A DNA stretch of 42,996 nt from an uncultured Bacilli bacterium. Its GTDB lineage: Bacteria > Bacillota_I > Bacilli_A > RF39 > UBA660. Position numbers and translations under genes: made by a program. The DNA lies in the NCBI GenBank assembly GCA_944327365.1, contig CALVHI010000005.1:1-42996 (forward strand). The letters are read 5' to 3'. The first letter of the stretch is position 1, and each line of letters begins with the position of its first letter. The notes under the pieces were generated by a model that did no database searches, was not told the DNA's origin, and worked only from the letters and a program-made list of their open reading frames with translations. Positions 24,213 to 34,700 of this stretch are shown one piece after another.

Positions 24213-25112
24213 ATGTTAAAAGTAGAAAATGTAACAAAATATTATGGAGACAACCTAGCTGTCGATCATCTATCATTTACTATTAATGATGGTGAAATAT
24301 TTGGGCTTTTAGGAGTAAATGGAGCTGGGAAGACCACAACATTTCGTATGATTATGAGTTTACTTGAGCCAACCGAGGGGAAAATCACTTTAAATGGCAA
24401 ACCTGTAGGTTATGATGTAAGTGAGAAAATTGGTTTTTTAACAGAGGAGAGAAGTTTACTTACAAAGCTTACAGTAAAAGAACAAGTTATTTATTATGCT
24501 ACTTTAAAGGGAATGAAAGAACCAGATATTCTAACAAAATTAGATTACTATCTACAACGCTTTGGCATCACAGAATATAAAGAGCGCAAAATTAAAGAAT
24601 TATCTAAAGGTAATCAGCAAAAAATACAATTTATCACAGCCATTATTCATGAACCAGACTTACTTGTTTTAGATGAACCCTTTACAGGACTTGATCCTAT
24701 TAATGTTGAATTATTTATGGATGTAATTAAAGAATTTAAAGAAAAGGGAAAGATGATTATTTTTTCATCTCATCGAATGGAGCATGTTGAACTATTTTGT
24801 GAAAAACTAGTCATTTTATTAAAGGGAAAAACGGTATTGAGTGGTTCTCTAAAAGAAATAAAAAAGAACTATCGCAAGAAAACGATTAGGATTAACGGGG
24901 TAGTTGATTTAGAAGCATTAAGAAAGTGCCCGAATGTTACAGAAGTAGTTGAAGAAAACTTAGATATAGTAGTAAAAATTGAAAGTGATGAGTATATAGA
25001 TGATGTTTTTAAAATTGTTAAAAAGGGTAAGAATATAACTAAATTTTTAGTAGAAGATGCATCTCTTAATGAAATATTTGTGAGTTTAGTGGGTGAAGCG
25101 TATGAAAAATAA
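24213..25112 (+). CDS. ABC transporter ATP-binding protein (NatA/YhaQ type)
   Basis: This 299-residue ATPase has Walker A GVNGAGKTTT (~35-44), a signature LSKGNQQKIQFI and Walker B LLVLDEPFTGLDP, then a switch His in SSHRMEH. The C-terminal ~80 residues match the DUF4162-type extension of exporter ATPases. It overlaps the permease gene by 11 bp, so the two form an exporter, likely for sodium, drug or peptide. The substrate is unknown. Confidence 0.93.
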   Translation: MLKVENVTKYYGDNLAVDHLSFTINDGEIFGLLGVNGAGKTTTFRMIMSLLEPTEGKITLNGKPVGYDVSEKIGFLTEERSLLTKLTVKEQVIYYATLKGMKEPDILTKLDYYLQRFGITEYKERKIKELSKGNQQKIQFITAIIHEPDLLVLDEPFTGLDPINVELFMDVIKEFKEKGKMIIFSSHRMEHVELFCEKLVILLKGKTVLSGSLKEIKKNYRKKTIRINGVVDLEALRKCPNVTEVVEENLDIVVKIESDEYIDDVFKIVKKGKNITKFLVEDASLNEIFVSLVGEAYEK

Positions 25113-26400
25113 GTTTAAATATTTAGTTAAATATAGCTTAAAAAAGAAGATTGATACTAAATGGTTTAAAATTGTTAATGTTTTACTATTAGTATTAATT
25201 GTCTTTTTAGTAAATATGGATTATTTAATCAATCTATTTGGTGGTGATTTTGAAGAAAAAGAAAACATCTATGTTGTAGATAATGTAGGAAGCTTTACTA
25301 CTTTCTCTACTTATTTTAATACTTTAGCTACCCAAATAAAGACAAGCGAATATGAAATTATTTTAGATAATAATATCTTAGATGATAAAGATGCTATTGA
25401 TGATGAGGTAGTTGTTGTTTTAAATCCATCCAATACGGGATATTTAAGCGGAGAAATAGTTTCATTTGATACTATTTCAAGGACAACTTATGAAATGATT
25501 GTCAATGCAATGAATGCTGTAAAAAGTGAACTAGTATTAAGTACGAGTGGACTTACTCCAGAAGAAATAACAGCTTTATCTAGCCCGGTAGAAATAACCG
25601 AAACGGTATTAAATGAAGAAGCTCAAAGCAATGAAACAAAACAGAATGTCGGTTCCATTGTAACAACCATTTTAATTATTCCTTTCTTTATATTAATTGT
25701 AACAATGGTTCAAATGTTGGGGGCTGAAATAAATGATGAAAAGACAAGTAGGGGAATGGAGATTATTATTTCAAGTGTTCCAGCCAAAACACATTTCTTA
25801 TCTAAAGTTGTTGCTGCTATATCATACGTTTTAATTCAAGGAATATTATTATTAATATATTCTGGAATAGCGATGTTACTTAGAAATGTACTGGCAAGTA
25901 CTAGTACCGCCTCAGCAGGCACGGGAATGTTTAGTGAGATTATAACGATGTTAAGTGATGCTGGAATATTTAGTTTACTTGCAAAGGGAAGTATCATTTT
26001 AATTGTTTTATTTGTAACCAGTTTTATTGCTTATGCAATAACAGCAGCCATACTTGCTAGTATGACAACCAATATTGAAGATTTCCAACAATTGCAAACA
26101 CCACTTATGATAATCATGCTTGTAGGTTATTATGTAGCTTTAATGGCAGTAATGTTTGATGGTTCTATATTTATTCATATTTTAGGGTATATACCATTAT
26201 TGTCTGTTATGATTGCACCTACTTTATATCTAATTGGTGAAATGAGTTTATTAGGATTAGCTTTATCAACGCTTTTAACAATTATTATTACTTATTTCTT
26301 ATATAAGTATGGACTTAGAATTTATAAAGTAGGTATTTTAAACTATTCATCAAGTAAATTATGGCGTAAAATGTTTAAATCGCTTGGAAATAAAGAATAA
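25102..26400 (+). CDS. ABC exporter permease (NatB/YhaP type)
   Basis: This 432-residue membrane protein has one N-terminal helix (~20-45), a large extracytoplasmic region (~50-180), then about six helices from ~185 to 410. GAEINDEKTSRGMEIIISSVPAKTHFLSK after the second helix is the hallmark of ABC-2-type/NatB permeases. The ATG at 25102 follows GGGTGA; a GTG three codons earlier is within the ribosome site. It pairs with the upstream ATPase and ends at a shared bidirectional terminator. Confidence 0.9.
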   Translation: MKNKFKYLVKYSLKKKIDTKWFKIVNVLLLVLIVFLVNMDYLINLFGGDFEEKENIYVVDNVGSFTTFSTYFNTLATQIKTSEYEIILDNNILDDKDAIDDEVVVVLNPSNTGYLSGEIVSFDTISRTTYEMIVNAMNAVKSELVLSTSGLTPEEITALSSPVEITETVLNEEAQSNETKQNVGSIVTTILIIPFFILIVTMVQMLGAEINDEKTSRGMEIIISSVPAKTHFLSKVVAAISYVLIQGILLLIYSGIAMLLRNVLASTSTASAGTGMFSEIITMLSDAGIFSLLAKGSIILIVLFVTSFIAYAITAAILASMTTNIEDFQQLQTPLMIIMLVGYYVALMAVMFDGSIFIHILGYIPLLSVMIAPTLYLIGEMSLLGLALSTLLTIIITYFLYKYGLRIYKVGILNYSSSKLWRKMFKSLGNKE

Positions 26401-26426
26401 GACGACTAGATTTTAGCCGTCTTTTT
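26398..26426. terminator. bidirectional terminator
   Basis: AAGACGACTA pairs with TAGCCGTCTT (one mismatch) and is followed by T on the plus strand. It lies between the convergent permease and CotF-like genes. Confidence 0.8.
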
Positions 26427-26660
26427 TAATTTTTTTAGAGTATCTTTAATTGTTTTGGTATCGACATTTTTAACCTGATACCAACCATATTCGGTCATTT
26501 TCTCATAAAGATTATGCTGAAGTTTTAATGTTTCTTCAAGTCCATAATGTAGCGCTTCATGCACACTTTCATTAGATGCTTCTAGTGTACCATGGACATA
26601 GACTTCCATATTACTTTTAAGAAGAAGTAAAATATTTTCCATTAATAGTTGGTCATTCAT
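26406..26660 (-). CDS. CotF-like spore coat protein (C-terminal-half type)
   Basis: This 84-residue helical protein has the CotF signature near its centre and end: EASNESVHEALHYGLEETL, then QHNLYEKMTEYGWYQVKN, where the GWY motif is characteristic. A Lys-rich tail follows. Its start overlaps the stop of the preceding small coat gene (ATGA), so the two are co-translated. Together they cover what is one protein in Bacillus CotF. A spore-surface role is inferred from the family. Confidence 0.8.
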   Translation of the reverse strand: MNDQLLMENILLLLKSNMEVYVHGTLEASNESVHEALHYGLEETLKLQHNLYEKMTEYGWYQVKNVDTKTIKDTLKKLKKTAKI

Positions 26661-26845
26661 TTAACTTCACTCTCCAGTAAACTCATGAGTTTGGTTTCTA
26701 TAGCTTGATGTTTTTTTAACTCGTTTTTTAAGAAAGCCTTTAAGTTTTTATCTTCAAGCATATTCACTGCCTCAGAAACGATCTCGCCCACATTTTGTTC
26801 ATGACCTATTGCATCTTCAACATATAATAATTCTTTTTGTGTCAT
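26657..26845 (-). CDS. CotF-like small coat protein (N-terminal-half type)
   Basis: The ATG at 26845 follows a perfect AGGAGG; longer upstream extension has no ribosome site. The 62 residues (TQKELLYVEDAIGHEQN, then AFLKNELKKHQAIETKL) match the ferritin-like helical pair at the start of CotF/YhcQ-type coat proteins. It is immediately followed by, and overlaps, the GWY-containing partner. The motif CATACTAA lies 4 bp before the ribosome site, like that in front of the cotJ operon. Confidence 0.75.
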   Translation of the reverse strand: MTQKELLYVEDAIGHEQNVGEIVSEAVNMLEDKNLKAFLKNELKKHQAIETKLMSLLESEVK

Positions 26846-26891
26846 ATCATACCTCCTGATATTAGTATGAACAAATATAAATGAATTAAAC

Positions 26892-26911
26892 AAAAAAGAG
26901 GGGATCCTCTT
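26892..26911 (-). terminator. terminator of phosphohexomutase gene
   Basis: Read on the minus strand, AAGAGG-ATCC-CCTCTT is followed by TTTTTT. It overlaps the stop codon. Confidence 0.8.
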
Positions 26912-28265
26912 ATTTATTATAAGCATTTACTAGATTAGTAAAGATCGTTTGTAAATTTTTAAGACCAACTTCATCGGTTGCTTCACATCTCATTGTAATA
27001 TTTGGCCCCGTATTACTAGCTCGAACTAAAGCCCAACCAGTTCTAAAGTTAGCCCTAACTCCATCAATTGAATTTAAAGACCATTTTTGTGTTTCACAGA
27101 AGTCTTTAATCATTTTGATAACTTCAAACTTTTTATCATCAGGACTAGGGAATTTAATTTCTGGGGTGCTGTAATATTTAGGAATATCTGCTAAAAGTTC
27201 ACTTAAACTTTTATTCGTTTTACTAAGAATTTCGAGTAATCTAAGCCCTGCATAAATACCACTTCCTACATCGGCAATTTTATCTCTAAAGTAGAAATGC
27301 CCAGAATATTCCCCCCCAAAAGGCATATCATCTTCTTTTACTTTCGCCTCTGTATAGCTAGCCCCTGTTCGGTAGCATACCGGTATACCGCCCAGTCTTT
27401 TAATTTCATCTTCTACAGCTTTAGAGCATTTCACATCAAAGAGGAATGTTTTATTTTTAACTTTATTAATAATATCGCGAATGATTAAAATCATATAGTA
27501 ATCACTAGGAACAATCTCACCTTTTTCATTTACAATACCTAGTCTATCACCATCGCCATCAAACGCTAGACCCACATCGGCATTTTTAGCAATGACAGTT
27601 TTTTTAAGTGCCTCAAGATTGGCTTCGACATTAGGGTCGGGATGATGATTAGGGAAATTTCCATCGCTTTCTTCAAATAAAATTTCAAAATCAACATTAA
27701 CTTTTTCAAATATTTTTCTAGCAATAATAGAGGTAGTACCATTTCCAAGATCAAGAATGACTTTTCTTTTTCTTCTGCCAAATTCAACTCCATATCTTAA
27801 ATATTCGATATATTTTTCTGTTATATTCCCGCTAGATACAGTCCCATTTCCAGATAAATATTGACCAGCAAAAGTATAATTTTTAAAATCTTCAATCATC
27901 TCGCCTCGAGCATTTGCTAAATTATCAAAAGAAAACTTAAACCCATTATCATCTTTAGGATTATGACTAGCTGTAATCATAATTCCGAACATATTATGAA
28001 TAAAACGAGCATAATAATGCATTGGGGTAGTAGTAAGCCCATAATTATAAACATTTAGGCCACTATCGGTAATCCCTTTGATGAGATAGGCAGCAAGAGC
28101 GGGTGAACTAACACGGTTATCATAAGAAACAATGCAAGTTGTTTGATTTAATTTTTCTTTTAAATAACTTCCATAACTTCTACCAATAGTATAAGCAACC
28201 GTTTCATTAATTTCTGTCGGATAAACCCCACGAATATCATACTCTCTAAATATATTTGGATTCAT
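26910..28265 (-). CDS. phosphomannomutase/phosphoglucomutase
   Basis: This 451-residue alpha-D-phosphohexomutase interconverts hexose 6-phosphate and 1-phosphate. It starts NIFREYDIRGVYP. Active-site features: the phosphoserine loop TASHNPKDDNGFK, the metal site DGDGDRLG, the sugar loop GGEYSGHFYF and the phosphate site RASNTGPN near the C-terminus. ATG 28265 follows AAAGAGG and fits the family N-terminus. The GEYSGH loop is of the PMM/PGM type, so this is not GlmM, the mutase usually beside cdaA-cdaR. It probably supplies sugar nucleotides for surface glycans or glycolipid anchors. Confidence 0.93.
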   Translation of the reverse strand: MNPNIFREYDIRGVYPTEINETVAYTIGRSYGSYLKEKLNQTTCIVSYDNRVSSPALAAYLIKGITDSGLNVYNYGLTTTPMHYYARFIHNMFGIMITASHNPKDDNGFKFSFDNLANARGEMIEDFKNYTFAGQYLSGNGTVSSGNITEKYIEYLRYGVEFGRRKRKVILDLGNGTTSIIARKIFEKVNVDFEILFEESDGNFPNHHPDPNVEANLEALKKTVIAKNADVGLAFDGDGDRLGIVNEKGEIVPSDYYMILIIRDIINKVKNKTFLFDVKCSKAVEDEIKRLGGIPVCYRTGASYTEAKVKEDDMPFGGEYSGHFYFRDKIADVGSGIYAGLRLLEILSKTNKSLSELLADIPKYYSTPEIKFPSPDDKKFEVIKMIKDFCETQKWSLNSIDGVRANFRTGWALVRASNTGPNITMRCEATDEVGLKNLQTIFTNLVNAYNK

Positions 28266-28319
28266 ATTTAACCTCTTTCTATTCTTTACTATGATAACAT
28301 AAAAACAGATAAAATACAA

Positions 28320-28348
28320 TTGCTTATCTTCACTATCTATGTTATAAT
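28320..28348 (+). promoter_or_regulatory. promoter of the 952-aa membrane protein gene
   Basis: TTGCTT at 28320-28325, a 17-bp spacer, and TATAAT at 28343-28348 lie 49 bp before the chosen ATG and are divergent to the phosphohexomutase gene. Confidence 0.65.
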
Positions 28349-28397
28349 GATAAAGATTTATAAATATTTTTTTGTGTGTGAAAGTAGGGAAACTAGT

Positions 28398-31256
28398 ATG
28401 AATGAAGGAACGCTAAAAACAACCCTTTTAGAAATAATAAAAGAGGCCGAAAATTTACCGGAAAGTGAATTAGAAGTAATACCTGGTACAAGAATTCATG
28501 TAAAAAAAGGTCGAGTAGATGAATTTAAAGCTAGTGCTAGATTTTATTATGGATTAAAAAATAATATAATTGTAAATAATGATGACTATATTAAAGAAGT
28601 GTATTATGAATTATCAGATGAACTAGCAAGAGATGAAGGCGAGCGAGTTTTATCTAAAGCTTACGAACTATATTCAATGAATAAAAGTGAATTAGAGCGT
28701 TTCAATGCGTTAAATAAAAGTTTAGCAATCAATGCTAAAGACAAAGAAAAGTATAGGAAAATTTTAGATGATTTAAATCATCGCAACATATCTGATCCTA
28801 AAGCTTGGGAAGAAATTACTAATCTTCAAAATACTTTAAAAACTTTATCAGATAATGAAATTATTATTAGAAATGCTATCGCTGAAATAAAAGATAAAGT
28901 GAACAGTGAAATTAAAAAAGTAGCTGAAGAAGAGATGGAACTTTTAAGAAACAATTATTTAAATTTACCTAGAGGGACTGAATTTACAGTATTGGGTCCT
29001 CCATTTAATGTAACGATACTAAAAAAAGATGCAGAAGTATATCAAGCTTTATTTGCTATTACAAAGATTTTGGAAAATGTAGATCCAAACAAAGAAATTG
29101 TAATGGTAAATAATACTGTATGTGTAAATCCGGAGCAAGCATTAAAAATAGAAGAATTATTATCACAAGTGAATTTGTTTAAATATACAAAAGAGCCTGT
29201 AAAAGAAACTGAGAGCGAATCCAAACTAGCTTCTCAATATAAAGTAAATAATACTTTCATTAGCACTATTTTTACTGAACAAAATCGTTTAAAAGCAAAG
29301 ATAGATGCTAAAAACTTACCAAGTGACAAACTAGAATATGATAATTTAACGAAAATATTAGATTACATAAAAAAAGCTAATTTATCAGGCTTTACTTTAG
29401 TACCAGTATGGGATATTGCTTATGTTCTAGAAAATGATAGAACTGCTTTTGAACAACTTTTAAAAGAAACAAATCTATTTAAACGTTATAATCCTAATTT
29501 AAAAATGATAAATGAAAACGAAGCATTAATTGCTAAGCTTAAAGAATACCAGCGTGAAATAGAAAATAGATACAATCACTATCCAAGAGCTTATAATATT
29601 TCTCTAGCTCAAGTAGGTGATACAATCATTTTAAAAGAAGATGAAGAGGAATATAGAAATATTAGTGAAATAATGAATATTCTTCAAAATTCTAAAGAAA
29701 ATTTAATTAGTATTAATGGATGCGGTAATATAAATTCTAATGATTATGTAAAGTATAAAGAGCTATTAAGTAACACAAAATACTTTACACCAAATATCAT
29801 GGCAAAAAAGGTTGAAGAACAAAATAGCCCATTAATTAAGGAAGTAGAACAAGAATTAACAGATTTAATTAAAAAAGCTAAAGCTACATCAAATGCCATT
29901 TTAGCCGAAGGAAAAGAAATTCTAGCCAGTGATTTAGAAGAGTATAATTTATTAAGTAGAAAATATACGATCTTAAAAAATGTAAATCCAAATAGTAATT
30001 TAGTAGAAGTAAATGGTGCTTTAATCAATAGCGAAGAAGCTATAGCATACCAGGAAGTTATAAAAGAGTTAGATGAAGTAAAGAAAAAACAAGCCAATAG
30101 ATCTTCTCTTGATCAAGTATTATCTGAAGAAGAAAGTAAACAAAATTCTCTATCGCCATCTAGTGAACCTAATACTAGCGCAAAAGAAGAAAGCAAATCT
30201 TCTGAAGAAGAAAAAGGTCAAGAGCAACCAGCAAAAAGAAAAGCAGTAAAAGCAGTTCGCAAAGCTAAAAATAACGAGTGGTGGAAGAAAAATTGGAAAA
30301 AGGTTGCCTTAGTTGGTTTATCAGCTATTGCAATTGTAGTAGCTTTATCTACTTTAGCGCCAACAATTGTCTATGCTAATAGCTGTTTAGCGATGGCTAA
30401 TCCAGCTTTATCAGGTATACTTGGGAATATAAATGCTACAATTGTTAACTTTTTTGGCTTAACCTTGAGTGAGATAAACTTGAATGTTGCCACATCACAA
30501 GCCTTCGCATCTCTTGCAACTGCTTTAGCTAAAATAGGAGTAATTGGAATTGGTACCGTTGGGGTAGTAAAAGGATTAAAAGGAATAAAAGAATTAGATG
30601 AAAACAGACTCCCAGATCCAAATCGAAAAACAATATCAAGACGCATATTAGATTTAGGAGAACAACTAATAGATAAATCTAAAGAATTAGGGAAAAATTT
30701 ATCGGCTAAAGCCTATGAATTCACTGAAAATCTAGCTCATGCAACTGATAACAAGAACGAACTAAATAAACAAGTAGTGAACGCTAAAATAGAAAGTGAT
30801 CCTGTAGCTATCTATAAAGAAATAGGGGATAATGTAAAAAAACATACGGAAGAAGAAAAGAAGGAAATGATTGAGGATCGTATTAATGAAAGATTTAATC
30901 GTATCAAACATGCCGAAGATGCTACATATTTGAGATCTACTACAATAAGTGATGAACCGGTTATTAAAGGTCCAGCGGTTGAACCTGCACCTGTAACGAT
31001 CACTATTCCAACTGATGATGAAATACTAAATTCAATTAGTGACAAAAGTTTACAAATAGCGCGCGTGGATAATTATAATGATGCACTGAAATCTGGCAAT
31101 ATGAAAAAAGCGAGTGAATATCAAAAATTAGTGTTTGATGAAACTGGTATTGATTTAAGCAAATATAATATGGATAATTATGAAGAATTAGTAGAGGCCA
31201 GAAGTGATGTAGCAAACTTCATGAATCAAATGAATACTACAAAAAGGAGTCGATAA
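28398..31256 (+). CDS. large repeat-containing membrane protein, function unknown
   Basis: This protein of 952 residues starts at ATG 28398 after TAGGGAAAC; the open frame extends 26 codons upstream across the promoter and is not used. Residues ~206-262, 306-361, 407-463 and 502-557 hold four copies of a ~57-residue unit with the pattern: charged start, EY, I-IL-N/K, NPN-x-L-V-x-VNG, Y-x-LL, LF. A Glu/Ser-rich linker (~570-615) and a basic patch precede a transmembrane helix (~635-660). A second hydrophobic stretch is at ~700-726, and a helical, charged C-terminus follows. No known enzyme motif is visible. The repeated units would be cytosolic if there is one helix pair. A small acidic protein gene overlaps its stop. 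Confidence 0.85.
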   Translation: MNEGTLKTTLLEIIKEAENLPESELEVIPGTRIHVKKGRVDEFKASARFYYGLKNNIIVNNDDYIKEVYYELSDELARDEGERVLSKAYELYSMNKSELERFNALNKSLAINAKDKEKYRKILDDLNHRNISDPKAWEEITNLQNTLKTLSDNEIIIRNAIAEIKDKVNSEIKKVAEEEMELLRNNYLNLPRGTEFTVLGPPFNVTILKKDAEVYQALFAITKILENVDPNKEIVMVNNTVCVNPEQALKIEELLSQVNLFKYTKEPVKETESESKLASQYKVNNTFISTIFTEQNRLKAKIDAKNLPSDKLEYDNLTKILDYIKKANLSGFTLVPVWDIAYVLENDRTAFEQLLKETNLFKRYNPNLKMINENEALIAKLKEYQREIENRYNHYPRAYNISLAQVGDTIILKEDEEEYRNISEIMNILQNSKENLISINGCGNINSNDYVKYKELLSNTKYFTPNIMAKKVEEQNSPLIKEVEQELTDLIKKAKATSNAILAEGKEILASDLEEYNLLSRKYTILKNVNPNSNLVEVNGALINSEEAIAYQEVIKELDEVKKKQANRSSLDQVLSEEESKQNSLSPSSEPNTSAKEESKSSEEEKGQEQPAKRKAVKAVRKAKNNEWWKKNWKKVALVGLSAIAIVVALSTLAPTIVYANSCLAMANPALSGILGNINATIVNFFGLTLSEINLNVATSQAFASLATALAKIGVIGIGTVGVVKGLKGIKELDENRLPDPNRKTISRRILDLGEQLIDKSKELGKNLSAKAYEFTENLAHATDNKNELNKQVVNAKIESDPVAIYKEIGDNVKKHTEEEKKEMIEDRINERFNRIKHAEDATYLRSTTISDEPVIKGPAVEPAPVTITIPTDDEILNSISDKSLQIARVDNYNDALKSGNMKKASEYQKLVFDETGIDLSKYNMDNYEELVEARSDVANFMNQMNTTKRSR

Positions 31257-31525
31257 TGAATAAAGAGGATATTATTACATTAGAAGATAATGTAGAATAT
31301 ATGGTGTTAGATACAGCTCTATTTAATCATGATAAATATTTATATTGTGTGGAAATAGATGAAGAAGAAATGCCTAAAAGTGAATATAAATATTTTAAAG
31401 AGATTAATGAAAATGGTAATTTATTTGCCGAAGAAGTAGAAGATGAAAACATCATAGAAGCGATATCTGCGATGTTTGCACTTAACGTTTTAAATAATAT
31501 AACAGACGAAGAACAAGACGTTTAA
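31256..31525 (+). CDS. small acidic protein, DUF1292-like
   Basis: The 89-residue protein is very acidic and resembles the DUF1292/YrzB pattern: DIITLEDNVEYMVLDTALF, YLYCVEIDEEE, then YKYFKEINENGNLF and an acidic helix at the end. AAAAAGGAGT precedes ATG 31256, which overlaps the stop of the 952-residue protein. It is the last gene before the ileS T-box leader. Function is unknown. Confidence 0.75.
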   Translation: MNKEDIITLEDNVEYMVLDTALFNHDKYLYCVEIDEEEMPKSEYKYFKEINENGNLFAEEVEDENIIEAISAMFALNVLNNITDEEQDV

Positions 31526-31544
31526 AAGATGATTTTGATAGAAA

Positions 31545-31702
31545 GCTTATGGTTGATGGAAATAAGTAAATAGTCTTTTAAAAAATCACTTGGGAGTCTA
31601 ATATTTGAATGATTAGAATATTACGTAACTTTGCGTTAAAAAGATAAGGTATAAATAAAGGTGGTACCGCGGAGATATCCGCCCTTTGGTGCTACCTTTT
31701 TT
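31545..31702 (+). promoter_or_regulatory. T-box leader (Ile) with terminator
   Basis: The conserved T-box sequence AAAGGTGGTACCGCGG is at ~31658-31673; TGGT within it would pair with the ACCA end of uncharged tRNA. The competing terminator pairs AAGGTGGTACC with GGTGCTACCTT and is followed by six T at 31697-31702. A long stem I precedes it (GATGATTTT near 31530 with AAAATCACTT near 31582). It lies directly upstream of ileS, so uncharged tRNA-Ile should relieve termination. I did not fix the specifier codon. Confidence 0.93.
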
Positions 31703-31720
31703 ATGTTTAAAGGAGGAATT

Positions 31721-34700
31721 ATGAAAAATTTTAAAGATTTAGATAAACGTAATGTAAGTTTAGTAGAAAAGGATATAAGGGATTATTGGGATAAGATTGA
31801 TATTTTAAAAAGAAGTATTGACTCAAGAGATAAAAACAATAACTTTGTTTTCTATGATGGCCCAGCAACCGCGAATGGTATGCCAGGACTACATCATATG
31901 GTAGCAAAATTCTTAAAAGACACATTTTGTAAATATGAAACTATGCAGGGAAAAAGAGTATTAAGAAAAATTGGTTGGGATACACATGGCTTACCAGTTG
32001 AAGTTCAAGTAGAAAAGAAACTTGGCTTTAGTGGTAAAGGTGATATTGAAAAATACGGTATTAAAGAATTTAACCAAGAATGTCGCAAAACAGTTTGGGA
32101 AAATGAAGATGCTTTCTCTCGTCTTACTAAAGAAATGGGCCAATTTATTGACTTAGAGCATTCCTATATCACTTATGATAATGATTATATTGAAACCGAG
32201 TGGTGGATACTAAAGAAATTCTTTGATGAGGGTATGTTTTATGAAGGTCTAAAAATCCTTCCATATTGTCCAAGATGCGGAACAGGCCTAGCTAGTCATG
32301 AAGTGCAACAAGGGTACAAAGAAATTGATGTTGATACCGTTGTTGTACCATTTAAAAGAATTGATGCGGATGAATATTTCTTAGTATGGACAACAACTCC
32401 ATGGACACTCATTTCCAATGTAGCTTTATGTGTGAATCCCAATGAATATTATGTAAGAGTAGAATCCAAAGGATATAAATTTATTCTTGCTGAAAAATTA
32501 GTATCCAATGTTCTTGGCGACGAATACATAGTCTTAGATAAATTTTTGGGAAGTACGTTAGAAAACGTTGGTTATGAGCAATTAATACCAAGCCTAACGG
32601 TAAATAAAAAAGCTTTTTATGTAACCTGTGATAATTATGTAACGATGGAAGATGGAACTGGTATTGTTCATATAGCTCCGGCTTTTGGTGCTGATGACTA
32701 TGAAGTAGGAAAAAGATATAATTTGCCAATCTTAAATCCTGTTGGTGATGATGGTTGCTATACCGAAGGGTTATGGAAAGGTATGAATGTGTTTGATGCT
32801 GATAAAGAAGTCATTAAATACTTAAAAGAAAATGATAAATTATTTAAAAAAATTCATATGAAACACAATTATCCTCATTGTTGGCGTTGTAATACTCCAC
32901 TAATCTATTATTCTAAACCAAGCTATTACTTAGAGATTACTAAAATTAAAGATAAAATAGTGGAAAATAACAAAAAAGTAAATTGGTATCCAGATTATGT
33001 CGGTGAAAAAAGATTTGGTAATTGGCTTGAGAATTTAAATGATTGGGCTATTTCCAGAAGTCGTTATTGGGGCACACCTCTACCATTATGGAGATGTGTT
33101 TGTGGCCATATGGACATGATTGGTTCACGCAGTGAATTAGTAGAAAAAGCTATTGAAGATATTGATGAGACGATTGATTTACACCGCCCATATGTCGATG
33201 ATGTTCATATCAAATGTCCAAAATGTGGTAAAGTAATGAGTCGTACTCCTGAAGTAATCGATTGTTGGTTTGATTCAGGTGCTATGCCATTTGCCCAGTA
33301 TCATTATCCATTTGAGAATATGGAACTTTTTGAGACACAATTTCCAGCAGATTTTATTTGTGAGGGAATTGATCAAACAAGAGGTTGGTTTTATTCTCTA
33401 ATTGTAATTGCAACTTTTGTAAAAGGAGTAAGTCCTTATAAAAATGTTCTAGTAAATGAATTATTATTAGATAAATATGGTAAGAAAATGCATAAATCAA
33501 AAGGAAATGCCATTGAGCCATTTAGTTTGATGGAGCATTATGGTGCAGATACCATTCGTTGGTATTTTCCGTATACTTCTCCAGTTTGGACACCAATCAA
33601 ATTTGATGAAGATGGCTTAAAAGAAGTATATTCTAAATTCTTTAATCCCCTTAGAAACACTTATAATTTCTTTCAATTATATGCAAATACTGATCACATT
33701 GATATTGATGAATGTAAAGTGGAATATGAAGATTTAGAAGAAATCGATAAATGGTTATTATCTAAATATCATAGTTTACTTAAATATGTAACTGAATCAT
33801 ACAATGAATATGATTTAAACAAAGTAGTAAAAGCAATTACCAATTTTGTATCAGAAGATTTATCAAACTGGTATATTAGAAGAAACAGAAATCGTTTCTG
33901 GGGTAGTGAGCTTGATAATTCTAAAAAGGCTGTATATAGTACTACTTATGAAGTATTAGTAGGCTTATCCAAAATGATTGCACCGGTAATTCCTTATTTA
34001 AGTGAAGAGTTATATCGAAACTTAACAGGTGAAGAATCTGTTCATCTTGCTTATTTTCCTAAGTACAATACCGAATATATTAGTGAAGCCCTAGAAGAGA
34101 AAATGGATACAGTAAGAACTCTTATTAGTATTGGTAGAAATACTAGAGAAGAAGCTAAAATAAAGGTTAGAGAACCACTATCTGAATGTTTGTTAAATGC
34201 GGATTTAAAAGATTTAATTGGCGATTTAAAAGATTTGATTTTAGAAGAATTAAATGTAAAAAAAGTAGTATTCACTAGTGATTTAAATAAATACATGAGT
34301 TTCTTTGTAAAGCCAAACTTCAAAGTAGCAGGGCCAATCTTTGGGGCTAATATTAAAGTATTTAGTGATATTTTAGTAAGATTAACTGATGAAGAAATCA
34401 CCAAACTAAATAAGGGTGATAGTATTCATATCACAATTGATGATACGGATTATGAAATTGATTCAAGTTATACTGATATTAGAATTAATGCTAAAGAAGG
34501 ATATAATGTAGGTATGGAAAATAATTTATTTGTTATTTTAAATACAGTACGCTCCGAAGAATTAATTTTAGAAGGGATTGCTCGGGAATTTGTATCAAAA
34601 ATTCAAAATATTAGAAAACAGGAAGATTATCATGTAGCAGACCGTATTACAATCGAATATAATGGTGATGAAGATGTTAAAAAAGCTGTTCTTATGTTCA

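Noticed and set aside
26910-28265. GlmM (phosphoglucosamine mutase)
   Set aside because: The GEYSGH sugar-binding loop and N-terminus are those of PMM/PGM enzymes.
34051-34404. Minus-strand ORF inside ileS
   Set aside because: Shadow of a well-supported gene; no ribosome site.
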